Below, piece after piece: positions 24,387-32,123 of a DNA stretch of 64,000 nucleotides (the stretch's first letter is position 1; each line of letters opens with the position of its first letter). Source of the DNA: Bermanella sp047621325 (GTDB lineage Bacteria > Pseudomonadota > Gammaproteobacteria > Pseudomonadales > Oceanobacteraceae); contig JBLHLT010000004.1 of NCBI GenBank assembly GCA_047621325.1, positions 124,001 to 188,000 of the forward strand. The letters run 5' to 3'. Made by a program: the position numbers and the translations under genes. The notes under the pieces were generated by a model. The model did no database searches, was not told the origin of the DNA, and was given only the letters and a program-made list of their open reading frames with translations.

Positions 24387-26003
24387 CTATAACTCACTAC
24401 TATATCTAGCCTTCATCTCCATCATTCTTACCTGAGACCTGCACTCTTCAATAACCGGGTGTTCTTTCCCAAAATGCTCGATTAATTTTAAAAGAGTAGC
24501 GTCAGCTTCATCTTTCTTATCATTTTTTAATTGATCGTTAAATTCTACAACCCACCGAGCCTCTTCGACATGCTCTGGAATTGCATTAATCCCCATTATT
24601 CTTGATAAAATATCGGAGCTTGCAACACCCTTTGTTTGAAATTTTGGTATTTCAATAAAGGGACTACCTTCCTGATCTGTTTTTATTTGTCGTATCGACG
24701 ACACATCAACTGTAGAAAGTATTTGTGGGCTATGTGTCGTTATTATAAATTGAATATTTTTGAACGTTCTCTGGAAATCTAAAACAATTGATTGCTGCCA
24801 TTCTGGGTGAAGGTGAAGATCGATTTCATCTATTATTACGATACCTTTACTATTTAAAGGGGCATTAGATTTAGGATTCAAAACAACCAACCTTCGAGCT
24901 AAGTCCCCTACTAATGAGACCATAGTTTGCTGGCCTTTTGATATTTGATTGAAGTTAACTCTATCACCAAAATTATCCAGTAAAAGTTCGGCCTTACCTG
25001 ATCCCCTATGTATATGTATATTTGACACACCTGGAATCAAACTTTCTATAGCTTCAACAACTACCTTAAGTTGCAAACTATACTCTTCGGATATAGAACT
25101 TTTTTCTAAGCTTTCTAATTCAGTTTTTTTCTCCGATAGTTTAATTACATATTTATCTTCACTATCAGGCACTTCATCCTTATATACTTCTCTAATTATA
25201 CTTTCAAAAGTAAGTATTTCTTTTTCCAACTTATACCTTTCAGAATTAACCTCTTCATTCGCTAGATTAGATAATTCTACGAACCACTTGAGAAAATCAT
25301 TAATACCACAGTTTCCATCAAGCGCACCTTTTAATGCTTCGAAACGATTACTCCTATCACTATCGGAAATCTCTTCAATATTAATATAACTAGAGGGTTT
25401 TGTATTACCTCTATCCACCGAATAATATGCCATCAATGGAAAATCTATATATTCATGCGCACTAGTAACACGATACATATTCGAGAGCCCTCTTATCTCT
25501 TCCAGAAAACTCTCTTTTTTCTTTGCTGCTCCATCAATTGAACGTGATAAGCTCACAGTATATTTATTTTTACCTGAATGTTTAAGAACTGAATAAATTT
25601 CAGAGTAGCTATCGGAGTGCTTATTAATATCTGATGGCATAATATGTTTAGCTGAGCTTTTCTCTTTCATTAAATCATTATTAAACCATGAAAGTATCTT
25701 TGCTATAGACTCCAACAGTGTTGTTTTTCCAGTTCCATTACCACCCACAATCACTGTAATATCAGAATCAAATTTAATTTCGAAACTTTTAAATCGTCTA
25801 AAGTCTGTTAACTCTATAGATTCAAGTAGTAATGCATCACTTTTCAATGATGTCTCAAGTTCTTTCATATACAAGTATGATTTTATTAATTCTTCTTTAT
25901 CTTCACTAGAGCTAAAATTTTCATATAACTGAAACTTGGAAAGCAAGTTCCCTTTACTAGCATTCTTAATTAAATGAGGAATAGCTTTATTTTGTTTTAT
26001 CAT
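24387..26003 (-). CDS. Retron-associated AAA/ABC-type ATPase, PtuA-like
   Basis: 538 residues. Walker A GGNGTGKTT is at 87-95, an ABC signature-like ISKGQQT at 354-360, Walker B GIVIIDEIDLHLHPEW at 387-402 and a switch histidine in TTHSPQIL (H424). A long central coiled-coil insertion spans ~240-320. This layout is that of OLD/PtuA-like ATPases of Septu and type I-A retrons. It overlaps the end of the reverse transcriptase gene by 17 bp and precedes the HNH gene by 3 bases. It probably complexes with the HNH protein, reverse transcriptase and msDNA. Confidence 0.9.
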   Translation of the reverse strand: MIKQNKAIPHLIKNASKGNLLSKFQLYENFSSSEDKEELIKSYLYMKELETSLKSDALLLESIELTDFRRFKSFEIKFDSDITVIVGGNGTGKTTLLESIAKILSWFNNDLMKEKSSAKHIMPSDINKHSDSYSEIYSVLKHSGKNKYTVSLSRSIDGAAKKKESFLEEIRGLSNMYRVTSAHEYIDFPLMAYYSVDRGNTKPSSYINIEEISDSDRSNRFEALKGALDGNCGINDFLKWFVELSNLANEEVNSERYKLEKEILTFESIIREVYKDEVPDSEDKYVIKLSEKKTELESLEKSSISEEYSLQLKVVVEAIESLIPGVSNIHIHRGSGKAELLLDNFGDRVNFNQISKGQQTMVSLVGDLARRLVVLNPKSNAPLNSKGIVIIDEIDLHLHPEWQQSIVLDFQRTFKNIQFIITTHSPQILSTVDVSSIRQIKTDQEGSPFIEIPKFQTKGVASSDILSRIMGINAIPEHVEEARWVVEFNDQLKNDKKDEADATLLKLIEHFGKEHPVIEECRSQVRMMEMKARYSSEL

Positions 26004-26928
26004 ACTTATCCCCTGACAAACTATTCATTAAGTCTAATGTATATTTTTCATTTAAAGATTTAATAAAGTTTGGCTCAATATGCATTGAAAAAGCTAACAA
26101 ACCTTTTAGGTGGTTCAATTTCTCTTTATCAAGCATATTAAGCGTATATTGATGAACTAGATGTTTAATATAACGTTTCCTTTCTCTACCTAATGACAAA
26201 GCACCACTATTATTAATTGTTATCCCAGTTACATGTCGATTATGCGCCTTAGATGAAAAAACAGTTTTCCTCTTATTTATTGTTATTTCTTTATTGAAAC
26301 AAGCATCAAGACATTCTTTAACGACACCTGGTACAGAAAATAAAATATCTTTTTTATTTGTAGAAAAAGTTAAATCATCAGCATACCTAGTAAAGGAGAT
26401 ATTATTATCAATACAGTATTTAGATATCACCTCATCAAATTCAAACATAAAAAAATTTGATATTAACGGGGAACTTGGAGCCCCTACACTTAGAACTAAG
26501 CCACGTCTATTAGTCTTCCCTGGACTCCAAAATAACAGTTTATCTAGAAGTTCTTTGTCTTTGATTGTTAAACCTTCAAACTTGGTTAAACATACTCGCC
26601 AAAATAACTCACTCGTTATTGAGTTAAAGAAATTATCAAAATCCATTTTAAGAAAATATTTATTAGCCTTATGTACATTGGCATTATCTTTGATACTTAC
26701 ATTGGTTCTATATGCCTTAGCAGTATTATGTACAGGAAAACTTTGAATATTCAGAAATGCTCTTTGGTATTCCTTTAGTTCCTTCGTAGGCTGAGCAATT
26801 GTACGAAAACCAGATGTTCTTTTAGGTATCTTATAGACCCTATATTTTTTGGGCGCATACTGTAAAAAATACTCAACCTCAATTTCGCTTTTCTGTAGCA
26901 CTCTGGCTAATTTTTCAAGAAAGCTCAT
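25987..26928 (-). CDS. Retron reverse transcriptase
   Basis: 313 residues with all retron hallmarks: the catalytic YADD (182-185), the retron-specific NAxxH as NANVH (82-86), VTG (233-235) in the Y region, and KMDFDNFF for the first catalytic aspartate. The size matches bacterial retron enzymes without fused domains. It recognises the msr-msd RNA encoded just upstream and makes msDNA linked by a 2'-5' bond to a guanosine. The ATG at 26928 has only a weak AGG, and an intrinsic terminator lies 21 bases upstream, so expression probably depends on readthrough from the RNA gene. It overlaps the ATPase gene. Confidence 0.96.
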   Translation of the reverse strand: MSFLEKLARVLQKSEIEVEYFLQYAPKKYRVYKIPKRTSGFRTIAQPTKELKEYQRAFLNIQSFPVHNTAKAYRTNVSIKDNANVHKANKYFLKMDFDNFFNSITSELFWRVCLTKFEGLTIKDKELLDKLLFWSPGKTNRRGLVLSVGAPSSPLISNFFMFEFDEVISKYCIDNNISFTRYADDLTFSTNKKDILFSVPGVVKECLDACFNKEITINKRKTVFSSKAHNRHVTGITINNSGALSLGRERKRYIKHLVHQYTLNMLDKEKLNHLKGLLAFSMHIEPNFIKSLNEKYTLDLMNSLSGDKYDKTK

Positions 26929-26949
26929 TTGGATGCCTATTATTTATTC

Positions 26950-26979
26950 CAAAAAAAAACCCAAAAGTGGTACTTTTGG
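26950..26979 (-). terminator. Intrinsic terminator between msr-msd and reverse transcriptase
   Basis: On the minus strand CCCAAAAGT-ACC-ACTTTTGGG is a 9-bp perfect stem with a 3-base loop followed by nine T residues. It immediately follows the a2 segment of the retron RNA and precedes the reverse transcriptase ATG by about 20 bases. Confidence 0.85.
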
Positions 26980-26980
26980 G

Positions 26981-27129
26981 CCTTACTCTTTACTCAAGAC
27001 CGCGAGTGATCGCAATCTAAGTGAGGAACGAGCTTAGATTGCGATCACTCGCATCTAAAACCGTTCAATAAATTAGAGTCTGGCTAAGCACCCGACTAGA
27101 CAAATATCGTCCAAAGCTAAAGAGTACGG
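26981..27129 (-). ncRNA. Retron msr-msd RNA
   Basis: Seen directly: a1 TACTCTTTA (27118-27126) pairs with a2 TAAAGAGTA (26984-26992) over 9 bp and closes the structure. The branch-type TTAGC follows a1. A msr hairpin with AGTC/GACT stem and internal GG/CC pairs lies about 27073-27092. The msd is a perfect 20-bp stem (27002-27021 with 27033-27052) with an 11-base loop. The predicted msDNA is about 75-80 bases, in line with Ec78-like retrons. It lies directly upstream of the reverse transcriptase on the same strand. The exact ends and branch guanosine are inferred from known retrons. Confidence 0.85.
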
Positions 27130-27131
27130 TA

Positions 27132-27160
27132 AGTGTACATCAACTATTTAACAGCTTCAA
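27132..27160 (-). promoter_or_regulatory. Retron promoter
   Basis: TTGAAG (27155-27160) and TACACT (27132-27137) on the minus strand are separated by 17 bases. The predicted start falls at about 27126-27130, exactly where a1 of the retron RNA begins. Confidence 0.55.
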
Positions 27161-27608
27161 ATAAATAGGGTTAAGGAATATTTATCCACGATTTTGTGAT
27201 TATTAAACATGCGCACCGTCATCGCAAACAACAGAATCCAAAACACCGAGACCTACAACAACTAAAACTGGGCGAGATCTATGAGATCGGCGACTTGAGG
27301 CTAGTAGTGAAGCGGTGGGCTGGGGTGCAACCCCAGAAAAGAAAACCGTGCTGGCTTTAATTGGCCAGATTACGAAAATTTAAATAATTCACACTATCCA
27401 AATAACACACATACGGAAATGGATACCCGATCTACTCGTTCCTCGCGTCGAGTATGACAAAAATATTATTGTGGTTATTTTATTAATCCAGCTACTGAAT
27501 TCACCCGCACACCTAAAGCACTCTCTTCGTTCGCGGAGCACTCTAGGTGCGGGTTCGTACAATATAAACACAAGAAATTGCCGCTGCACTCACACCGACA
27601 ACGCTTAT
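27137..27608. other. 472-bp region between retron and TrmH-like gene
   Basis: It holds the retron promoter, the frameshifted ORF above, and an imperfect inverted repeat at about 27503-27554 (CCCGCAC(AC)CTA against TAGGTGCGGG) around an internal CACTCTCTTCGTTCGCGGAG. Part of that sequence (TCTCTTCGTTC) recurs at 30151-30161, so it is a dispersed intergenic repeat. No tRNA or attachment site for the retron island was found. Confidence 0.45.
27196..27420 (+). pseudogene. Small frameshifted ORF upstream of the retron
   Basis: From GTG 27196 an open frame reads VIIKHAHRHRKQQ and continues through LGEIYEIGDLRLVVKRWAGV to QKRKPCWL, stopping at 27360. In the next frame the protein-like sequence resumes immediately (NWPDYENLNNS). 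Removing one T from the run at 27356-27358 would join PCWL to NWPDYEN. This looks like a short gene broken by a one-base insertion. No ribosome binding site is well placed, and I do not recognise the family. It may be a phage or island remnant flanking the retron. Confidence 0.35.
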
Positions 27609-28367
27609 CTATAGAGATAATTGATAAGCACACATATTAACCGCCGAAGCCAAATTGAGTGACTCAATGGCCCCACTACCCGGAATGGTAAACGCGGTGG
27701 CGTTCACTTCCGCCAGCGCCTCACGGGGTACACCACGAGCTTCGTTGCCAAATAAATAACAGTCAAACTCGGTAAATTTTGGTGTATTCACTTTTTCGCC
27801 CTGCATATCTAAATAGGCGAACTTTTCAAAACGGTTTTGCAAATCTGAAAGTTCTACGTCGAGCTCCATGGGCACATGGAAGATAGCCCCCATGCTAGAG
27901 CGCACCACTTTTGGATTGAACGGGTCGACGCTGTCAGGGCTTAACAATAATTTAAAGCCACCAAACCAAGCAAGGGTTCTTAATATGGTGCCAAGGTTAC
28001 CTGGGTCTTGTACTTCGTGCAGGTAGATGTATTTTTGTTGTTTAACAGCTGATGCGTTTGCTTGTTTTAAATCCGCTGTTAAATCTGGCAGTGGCACACA
28101 GGCGATAATACCTTGCGGAGTTTTAGTATCACTTAACTGGGCCATGTGTTTTTTGCTGATGGTGAAGATTTTAAAATCCGCATCCAATGCATTGGCCCAT
28201 TCTTGGTATTCTTCGGTGACATATAACTGGGTATTTTTAAAATTTTGAGCGTTTTGCTTGGCCGCTTGTTGCAGCTCAAGTACTAGATGTTCCCCTTCTA
28301 CTAGGTAGTAACCGAGTTGAGTGCGGTATTTTTTTTGATGCAGTTTTTTAGCGTCGTCTAATTTCAT
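27609..28367 (-). CDS. TrmH/SpoU-family RNA 2'-O-methyltransferase
   Basis: 252 residues. The three SPOUT motifs are present: motif 1 DPGNLGTILRTLAWFG (about residue 121), motif 2 LFGNEARGVPREAL (about 204) and motif 3 IPGSGAIESLNLASAVNMCAY (about 227). The N-terminal ~95 residues form the usual substrate-binding domain. It uses S-adenosylmethionine to methylate a ribose in rRNA or tRNA; the target nucleotide cannot be assigned from motifs. It overlaps the upstream FAD-protein gene by 4 bp and is therefore its translational partner. Confidence 0.92.
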   Translation of the reverse strand: MKLDDAKKLHQKKYRTQLGYYLVEGEHLVLELQQAAKQNAQNFKNTQLYVTEEYQEWANALDADFKIFTISKKHMAQLSDTKTPQGIIACVPLPDLTADLKQANASAVKQQKYIYLHEVQDPGNLGTILRTLAWFGGFKLLLSPDSVDPFNPKVVRSSMGAIFHVPMELDVELSDLQNRFEKFAYLDMQGEKVNTPKFTEFDCYLFGNEARGVPREALAEVNATAFTIPGSGAIESLNLASAVNMCAYQLSL

Positions 28368-29992
28368 TTTGCATCATCCTTTAAATCCACCAGCATATCC
28401 CGCACTAATGCTTCGGCCACTTTTATGCCGTCAACGCCTGCCGATAAAATACCCCCTGCGTAACCGGCACCTTCACCGGCTGGGTATAAACCGCGCGTGT
28501 TTAAACTTTGCAGGGTGTCGTTATCACGGGTGATGCGAATTGGGCTTGAGGTACGGGTTTCAATGCCGGTTAAAATGGCGTCGGGTCTGTCAAAGCCGCG
28601 GATTTTTTTACCAAAGGCAGGGAAGGCTTCGCGCATGGCTTCAATGGCGTAGCTGGGTAAGGCATCCGCAAGATCGGTAAGTTTAATACCCGGTTTATAG
28701 GATGGCTCAACGTCTCCTAGTTTGGTTGAGGCGCGGCCTTTAACAAAGTCACCCACTAATTGGCCGGGGGCGCAATAATCGCGGCCACCCATTTCAAAGG
28801 CATGACTTTCGAGTTTTTCTTGCAGTTCAACACCCGCCAGCGGGCCACCGGGGAAGTCTTGTTCTGGGTGAATGCCCACCACAATACCGGAGTTGGCGTT
28901 GCGCTCGTTACGGGAATATTGGCTCATGCCGTTGGTGACCACACGGCCTTCTTCTGAGGTTGCCGCTACCACGGTGCCCCCTGGGCACATGCAAAAGCTG
29001 TAAACGGCACGGCCGTTTTTAGCGTGGTGAATCACTTTGTAATCCGCCGCGCCCAATTCAGGGTGGCCGGCGTATTTGCCTAAACGGGCGGTGTCGATCA
29101 ACGATTGTGGATGCTCAACCCTAAAGCCAATAGCAAAGGGTTTGGCTTCAATAAATACGCCTTTTTTATGCAACAAGCGAAAGGTATCACGGGCACTGTG
29201 GCCAAGGGCCAACACGACATAACGGCTGTTAATGTTTTCGCCATTGTCTAAACCCACTTGAGTAATGCGGCCGTCTTCAATTTGAAGGTCCGATACCTTA
29301 CTCTCAAAACGCACTTCACCGCCAAGGGCTTTGATCTCTTCACGCATTTTGGAAACCACGCCGGTTAAACGGAAGGTACCAATGTGGGGCTTGCTCACAA
29401 ACATGATTTCTTCTGGGGCGCCCGCGCGTACAAATTCATGCATGACTTTGCGCCCGTAGAATTTAGGGTCTTTGATTTGGCTATACAGTTTGCCGTCAGA
29501 GAATAACCCCGCGCCGCCTTCACCATATTGCACATTCGATTCGGTGTTCAGCTCGTGCTTACGCCACAGTGCCCATGTGTCTTTGGTACGCGCACGCACT
29601 TCTTTGCCGCGTTCTAATACGATGGGCTTGTAACCCGCCTGGGCAAGGGTTAATGCCGCATATAAACCACATGGGCCAAAACCAATGACCACGGGGCGCT
29701 CGGTTAAATCCGCTGGGGCGGATGGTACTGGGTAGTAATTGGTATCGGGGGCGGGTTTTACATGTATGTCTTGATCAAACTTCGTTAATACCGCGGCTTC
29801 GTTTTTAACATTGGCATCGAGTATGTAAACGAACTTGATTTCGGTATTCTTTTTACGCGCGTCATAGCTGCGTTTAAATACAATGAAGTCGATTAAGTCG
29901 GCTTTAGGAATGCCTAAGCGTTTTAGCAGTGCGGCTTCGATGGCACTTTCTGGGTGATCAAGGGGTAGAGCTAATTCTGTGATGCGAATCAT
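28364..29992 (-). CDS. FAD-dependent oxidoreductase (COG2509 type)
   Basis: 542 residues. The N-terminal ~95 residues (ITELALPLDHPESAIEAALLKRLGI) form the domain typical of this uncharacterised FAD-protein family. A Rossmann GFGPCGLYAALTLAQAG (about residue 104) then binds FAD, and LYPAGEGAGYAGGILSAGVDG near the C-terminus is the second FAD-contact motif. Substrate and pathway are unknown. The ATG at 29992 is well supported by the family N-terminus. The gene overlaps the methyltransferase gene by 4 bp. Base composition is more GC-rich than the retron island next to it, as expected for resident chromosome. Confidence 0.88.
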   Translation of the reverse strand: MIRITELALPLDHPESAIEAALLKRLGIPKADLIDFIVFKRSYDARKKNTEIKFVYILDANVKNEAAVLTKFDQDIHVKPAPDTNYYPVPSAPADLTERPVVIGFGPCGLYAALTLAQAGYKPIVLERGKEVRARTKDTWALWRKHELNTESNVQYGEGGAGLFSDGKLYSQIKDPKFYGRKVMHEFVRAGAPEEIMFVSKPHIGTFRLTGVVSKMREEIKALGGEVRFESKVSDLQIEDGRITQVGLDNGENINSRYVVLALGHSARDTFRLLHKKGVFIEAKPFAIGFRVEHPQSLIDTARLGKYAGHPELGAADYKVIHHAKNGRAVYSFCMCPGGTVVAATSEEGRVVTNGMSQYSRNERNANSGIVVGIHPEQDFPGGPLAGVELQEKLESHAFEMGGRDYCAPGQLVGDFVKGRASTKLGDVEPSYKPGIKLTDLADALPSYAIEAMREAFPAFGKKIRGFDRPDAILTGIETRTSSPIRITRDNDTLQSLNTRGLYPAGEGAGYAGGILSAGVDGIKVAEALVRDMLVDLKDDAK

Positions 29993-30370
29993 GGGGCGCG
30001 TTCCTGGCCGGTGTCTCCGGCAAAAGAAGTAATATGGGTGTCGCTAAATAATAGGCGCTATTGTAGCGATTGGGAGGGTTATTGTCAGGTGGTAATACCA
30101 GGGGGTGATAATGTGTTTTTTGCATATTATCCCACGCATACCCAAAATATTCTCTTCGTTCACGGGGCACGCTGAGCGCCCTTTCACAAAAATAGCTTAG
30201 ATATTTCGCTGCGGGAGTACTGTGTACCTCTTACATAGAGTAAGTGGTTTAGATATGGCATACAAAAAACGACCAAATGACCCTGCATGCGCTGCCATTT
30301 TTGCCCTACTCTTACATCAAGCGTACAATGCGCCCCAATTCGAACAAACCAGCAGTACGGTAAACATTAC

Positions 30371-30994
30371 ATGGCCAGATCCAAAACCAGCAAAAAGTGG
30401 TTAGATGAGCACGTTAACGACCCTTACGTTAAACGCGCTCAAATTGATGGCTATCGCTCCCGTGCCAGCTATAAGCTCATCGAGATCAACGAGAAAGACA
30501 AACTTATTCGCCCGGGCAATGTGGTCATGGATTTAGGCTCCGCCCCTGGCGGTTGGTCGCAAATTGTAGCCCCTTGGGTGGGCGACAAGGGTCGCACCAT
30601 TGCCTCAGACATTTTGCCGATGGATTCCATCGCCGATGTTAAGTTCATACAGGGTGACTTCACAGAAGAAGCCGTGTTCGAACAAATCGTTGAAGCCCTA
30701 CGCGGCGATACGGTTGACGTGGTGATTTCCGACATGGCACCCAACATTAGTGGTGTGAACGCCACCGACCAATATTCGTCTATGTATCTTGTTGAACTAG
30801 CATTAGATATGGCGCGTAACGTGTTAAAACCCGGCGGTGGTTTTTGTGCAAAAGTGTTCCAAGGGGTTGGGTATGAAGAATACTTAAAAGACGTGCGCAC
30901 CTCGTTTGATAAAGTAGTGATTCGTAAGCCAGCGGCGTCACGCCCTCGTTCACGTGAAGTGTATATCGTAGGCAAAGGCTTTAAAGGCCAATAA
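30371..30994 (+). CDS. rlmE: 23S rRNA 2'-O-methyltransferase RlmE (FtsJ/RrmJ)
   Basis: 207 residues from the ATG at 30371; the frame is open upstream but that part is non-coding in appearance. Family features: SRASYKLIEINEK (catalytic Lys region), VVMDLGSAPGGWSQ (SAM-binding motif I), VVISDMAPNISG (catalytic Asp region), and KVFQGVGYEEYL with RKPAASRPRSREVYIV at the end. It methylates U2552 (E. coli numbering) of 23S rRNA during late 50S assembly. Unlike in E. coli, ftsH is not next to it here; an AraC-type gene follows at 84 bases. Confidence 0.96.
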   Translation: MARSKTSKKWLDEHVNDPYVKRAQIDGYRSRASYKLIEINEKDKLIRPGNVVMDLGSAPGGWSQIVAPWVGDKGRTIASDILPMDSIADVKFIQGDFTEEAVFEQIVEALRGDTVDVVISDMAPNISGVNATDQYSSMYLVELALDMARNVLKPGGGFCAKVFQGVGYEEYLKDVRTSFDKVVIRKPAASRPRSREVYIVGKGFKGQ

Positions 30995-31077
30995 ACGATT
31001 ACCACACATTCCCCCTGATCGAAAACTCGCAATTATTTAAACAATGTAGGCGCTCACACCCGTGAGCGGATAAACAT

Positions 31078-32100
31078 ATGGCAAGTATTGGCACCCACTA
31101 TATTCTCACTGCAATTGGCGGTGCCAAAGCCAAAGGGGTCGATACCCGCGCCCTTTTAAAAAAATACCGTATTCCTGAAAAACCCTTAAAAGACCCTAAA
31201 GGCCGCTTTGGGGTCGATCTTGTTGCCAAACTCTACGCAGGCATTGCACTTGAACTAAACGACGAGTTTATGGGCTTTACCGAAAAACCCATAAAAGTCG
31301 GCACGTTTGAGTTAATGGCTGAGTATGTGAGCCACAGCCAAACCCTTGAAGAACTGCTGCAAAAAGCCATTCGTTTTTATAATCAAATCACCGACGAAGT
31401 GCAGATGTCGCTAAACATAGAAGACGACCACGTGTATTTCACCAGTGAATTTCGCAGGCCAGAATTAGACTTCGAACATTTTTATGTGGAGTACTGGCAT
31501 GTCATCTGGCATCGTTTTGCAAGCTGGTACATTGGCAAACCTATAAAGTTACTGGGTGCCTATATTAACTACACCCCCCTCGACCGTGATGAATTCGATT
31601 TATTGTTTCGCTGCCCTACCCACTTAAAAAGTAAATACAACCGCTTAGTTTTTCATAAAAAATATTTACAAGAGCCTTTGGTTAAATCCCAAGGTGACTT
31701 GCAAGTATTTTTGCGCCGAGCCCCTATTGATATGCTCACCATTCCCGGTGAAGACACCAGTTTAACCGCACTGATTAAACAACAGCTCGACCCGCGACCA
31801 TTTAAAGAAGACGACGTACTCAACCTGCCCACATCAGACGAGCTAGCCAAATCACTTTCCATGAGTGAACAAACCCTAAGGCGCAAACTCAATGCCGAAG
31901 GCAGTAATTATCAACAAATTAAAGATCACTTACGGCAAGAACTTGCCAATAAGTTGCTAGGTAATCGCGCCATTAGTATTGCCAAAATTTCTAAACAATT
32001 AAATTTCAGTGAACCACGCGCCTTTACCCGTGCCTTTAAACAATGGAGCGGGTACACTCCTAAAGAATATCGCCAACAAAAATTAATGCGCAGCAAATAA
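31078..32100 (+). CDS. AraC-family transcriptional regulator
   Basis: 340 residues: N-terminal arabinose-binding-type domain (residues ~1-205) and a complete C-terminal double helix-turn-helix (MSEQTLRRKLNAEGSNYQQI and LNFSEPRAFTRAFKQWSGYTPKEYR). Members of this OruR/ArgR-like subgroup often control degradation or metabolism genes. It is followed after 23 bases, on the same strand, by the FMN glutamate-synthase-like gene, and the two probably share a transcript. The second helix-turn-helix is intact, in contrast to the shortened homologue at 3832. Confidence 0.9.
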   Translation: MASIGTHYILTAIGGAKAKGVDTRALLKKYRIPEKPLKDPKGRFGVDLVAKLYAGIALELNDEFMGFTEKPIKVGTFELMAEYVSHSQTLEELLQKAIRFYNQITDEVQMSLNIEDDHVYFTSEFRRPELDFEHFYVEYWHVIWHRFASWYIGKPIKLLGAYINYTPLDRDEFDLLFRCPTHLKSKYNRLVFHKKYLQEPLVKSQGDLQVFLRRAPIDMLTIPGEDTSLTALIKQQLDPRPFKEDDVLNLPTSDELAKSLSMSEQTLRRKLNAEGSNYQQIKDHLRQELANKLLGNRAISIAKISKQLNFSEPRAFTRAFKQWSGYTPKEYRQQKLMRSK

Positions 32101-32123
32101 AGCGCTGCAACGAAGAGCCGCCT

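Noticed and set aside
27389..27589. 66-codon open frame on the minus strand
   Set aside because: Composition (Arg/Cys-rich, no pattern) fits antisense of a dispersed intergenic inverted repeat rather than a gene.
30222..30404. 60-codon open frame upstream of and overlapping rlmE
   Set aside because: It overlaps the start of rlmE in another frame, has no family resemblance, and the rlmE start is well supported by its own N-terminal motif.
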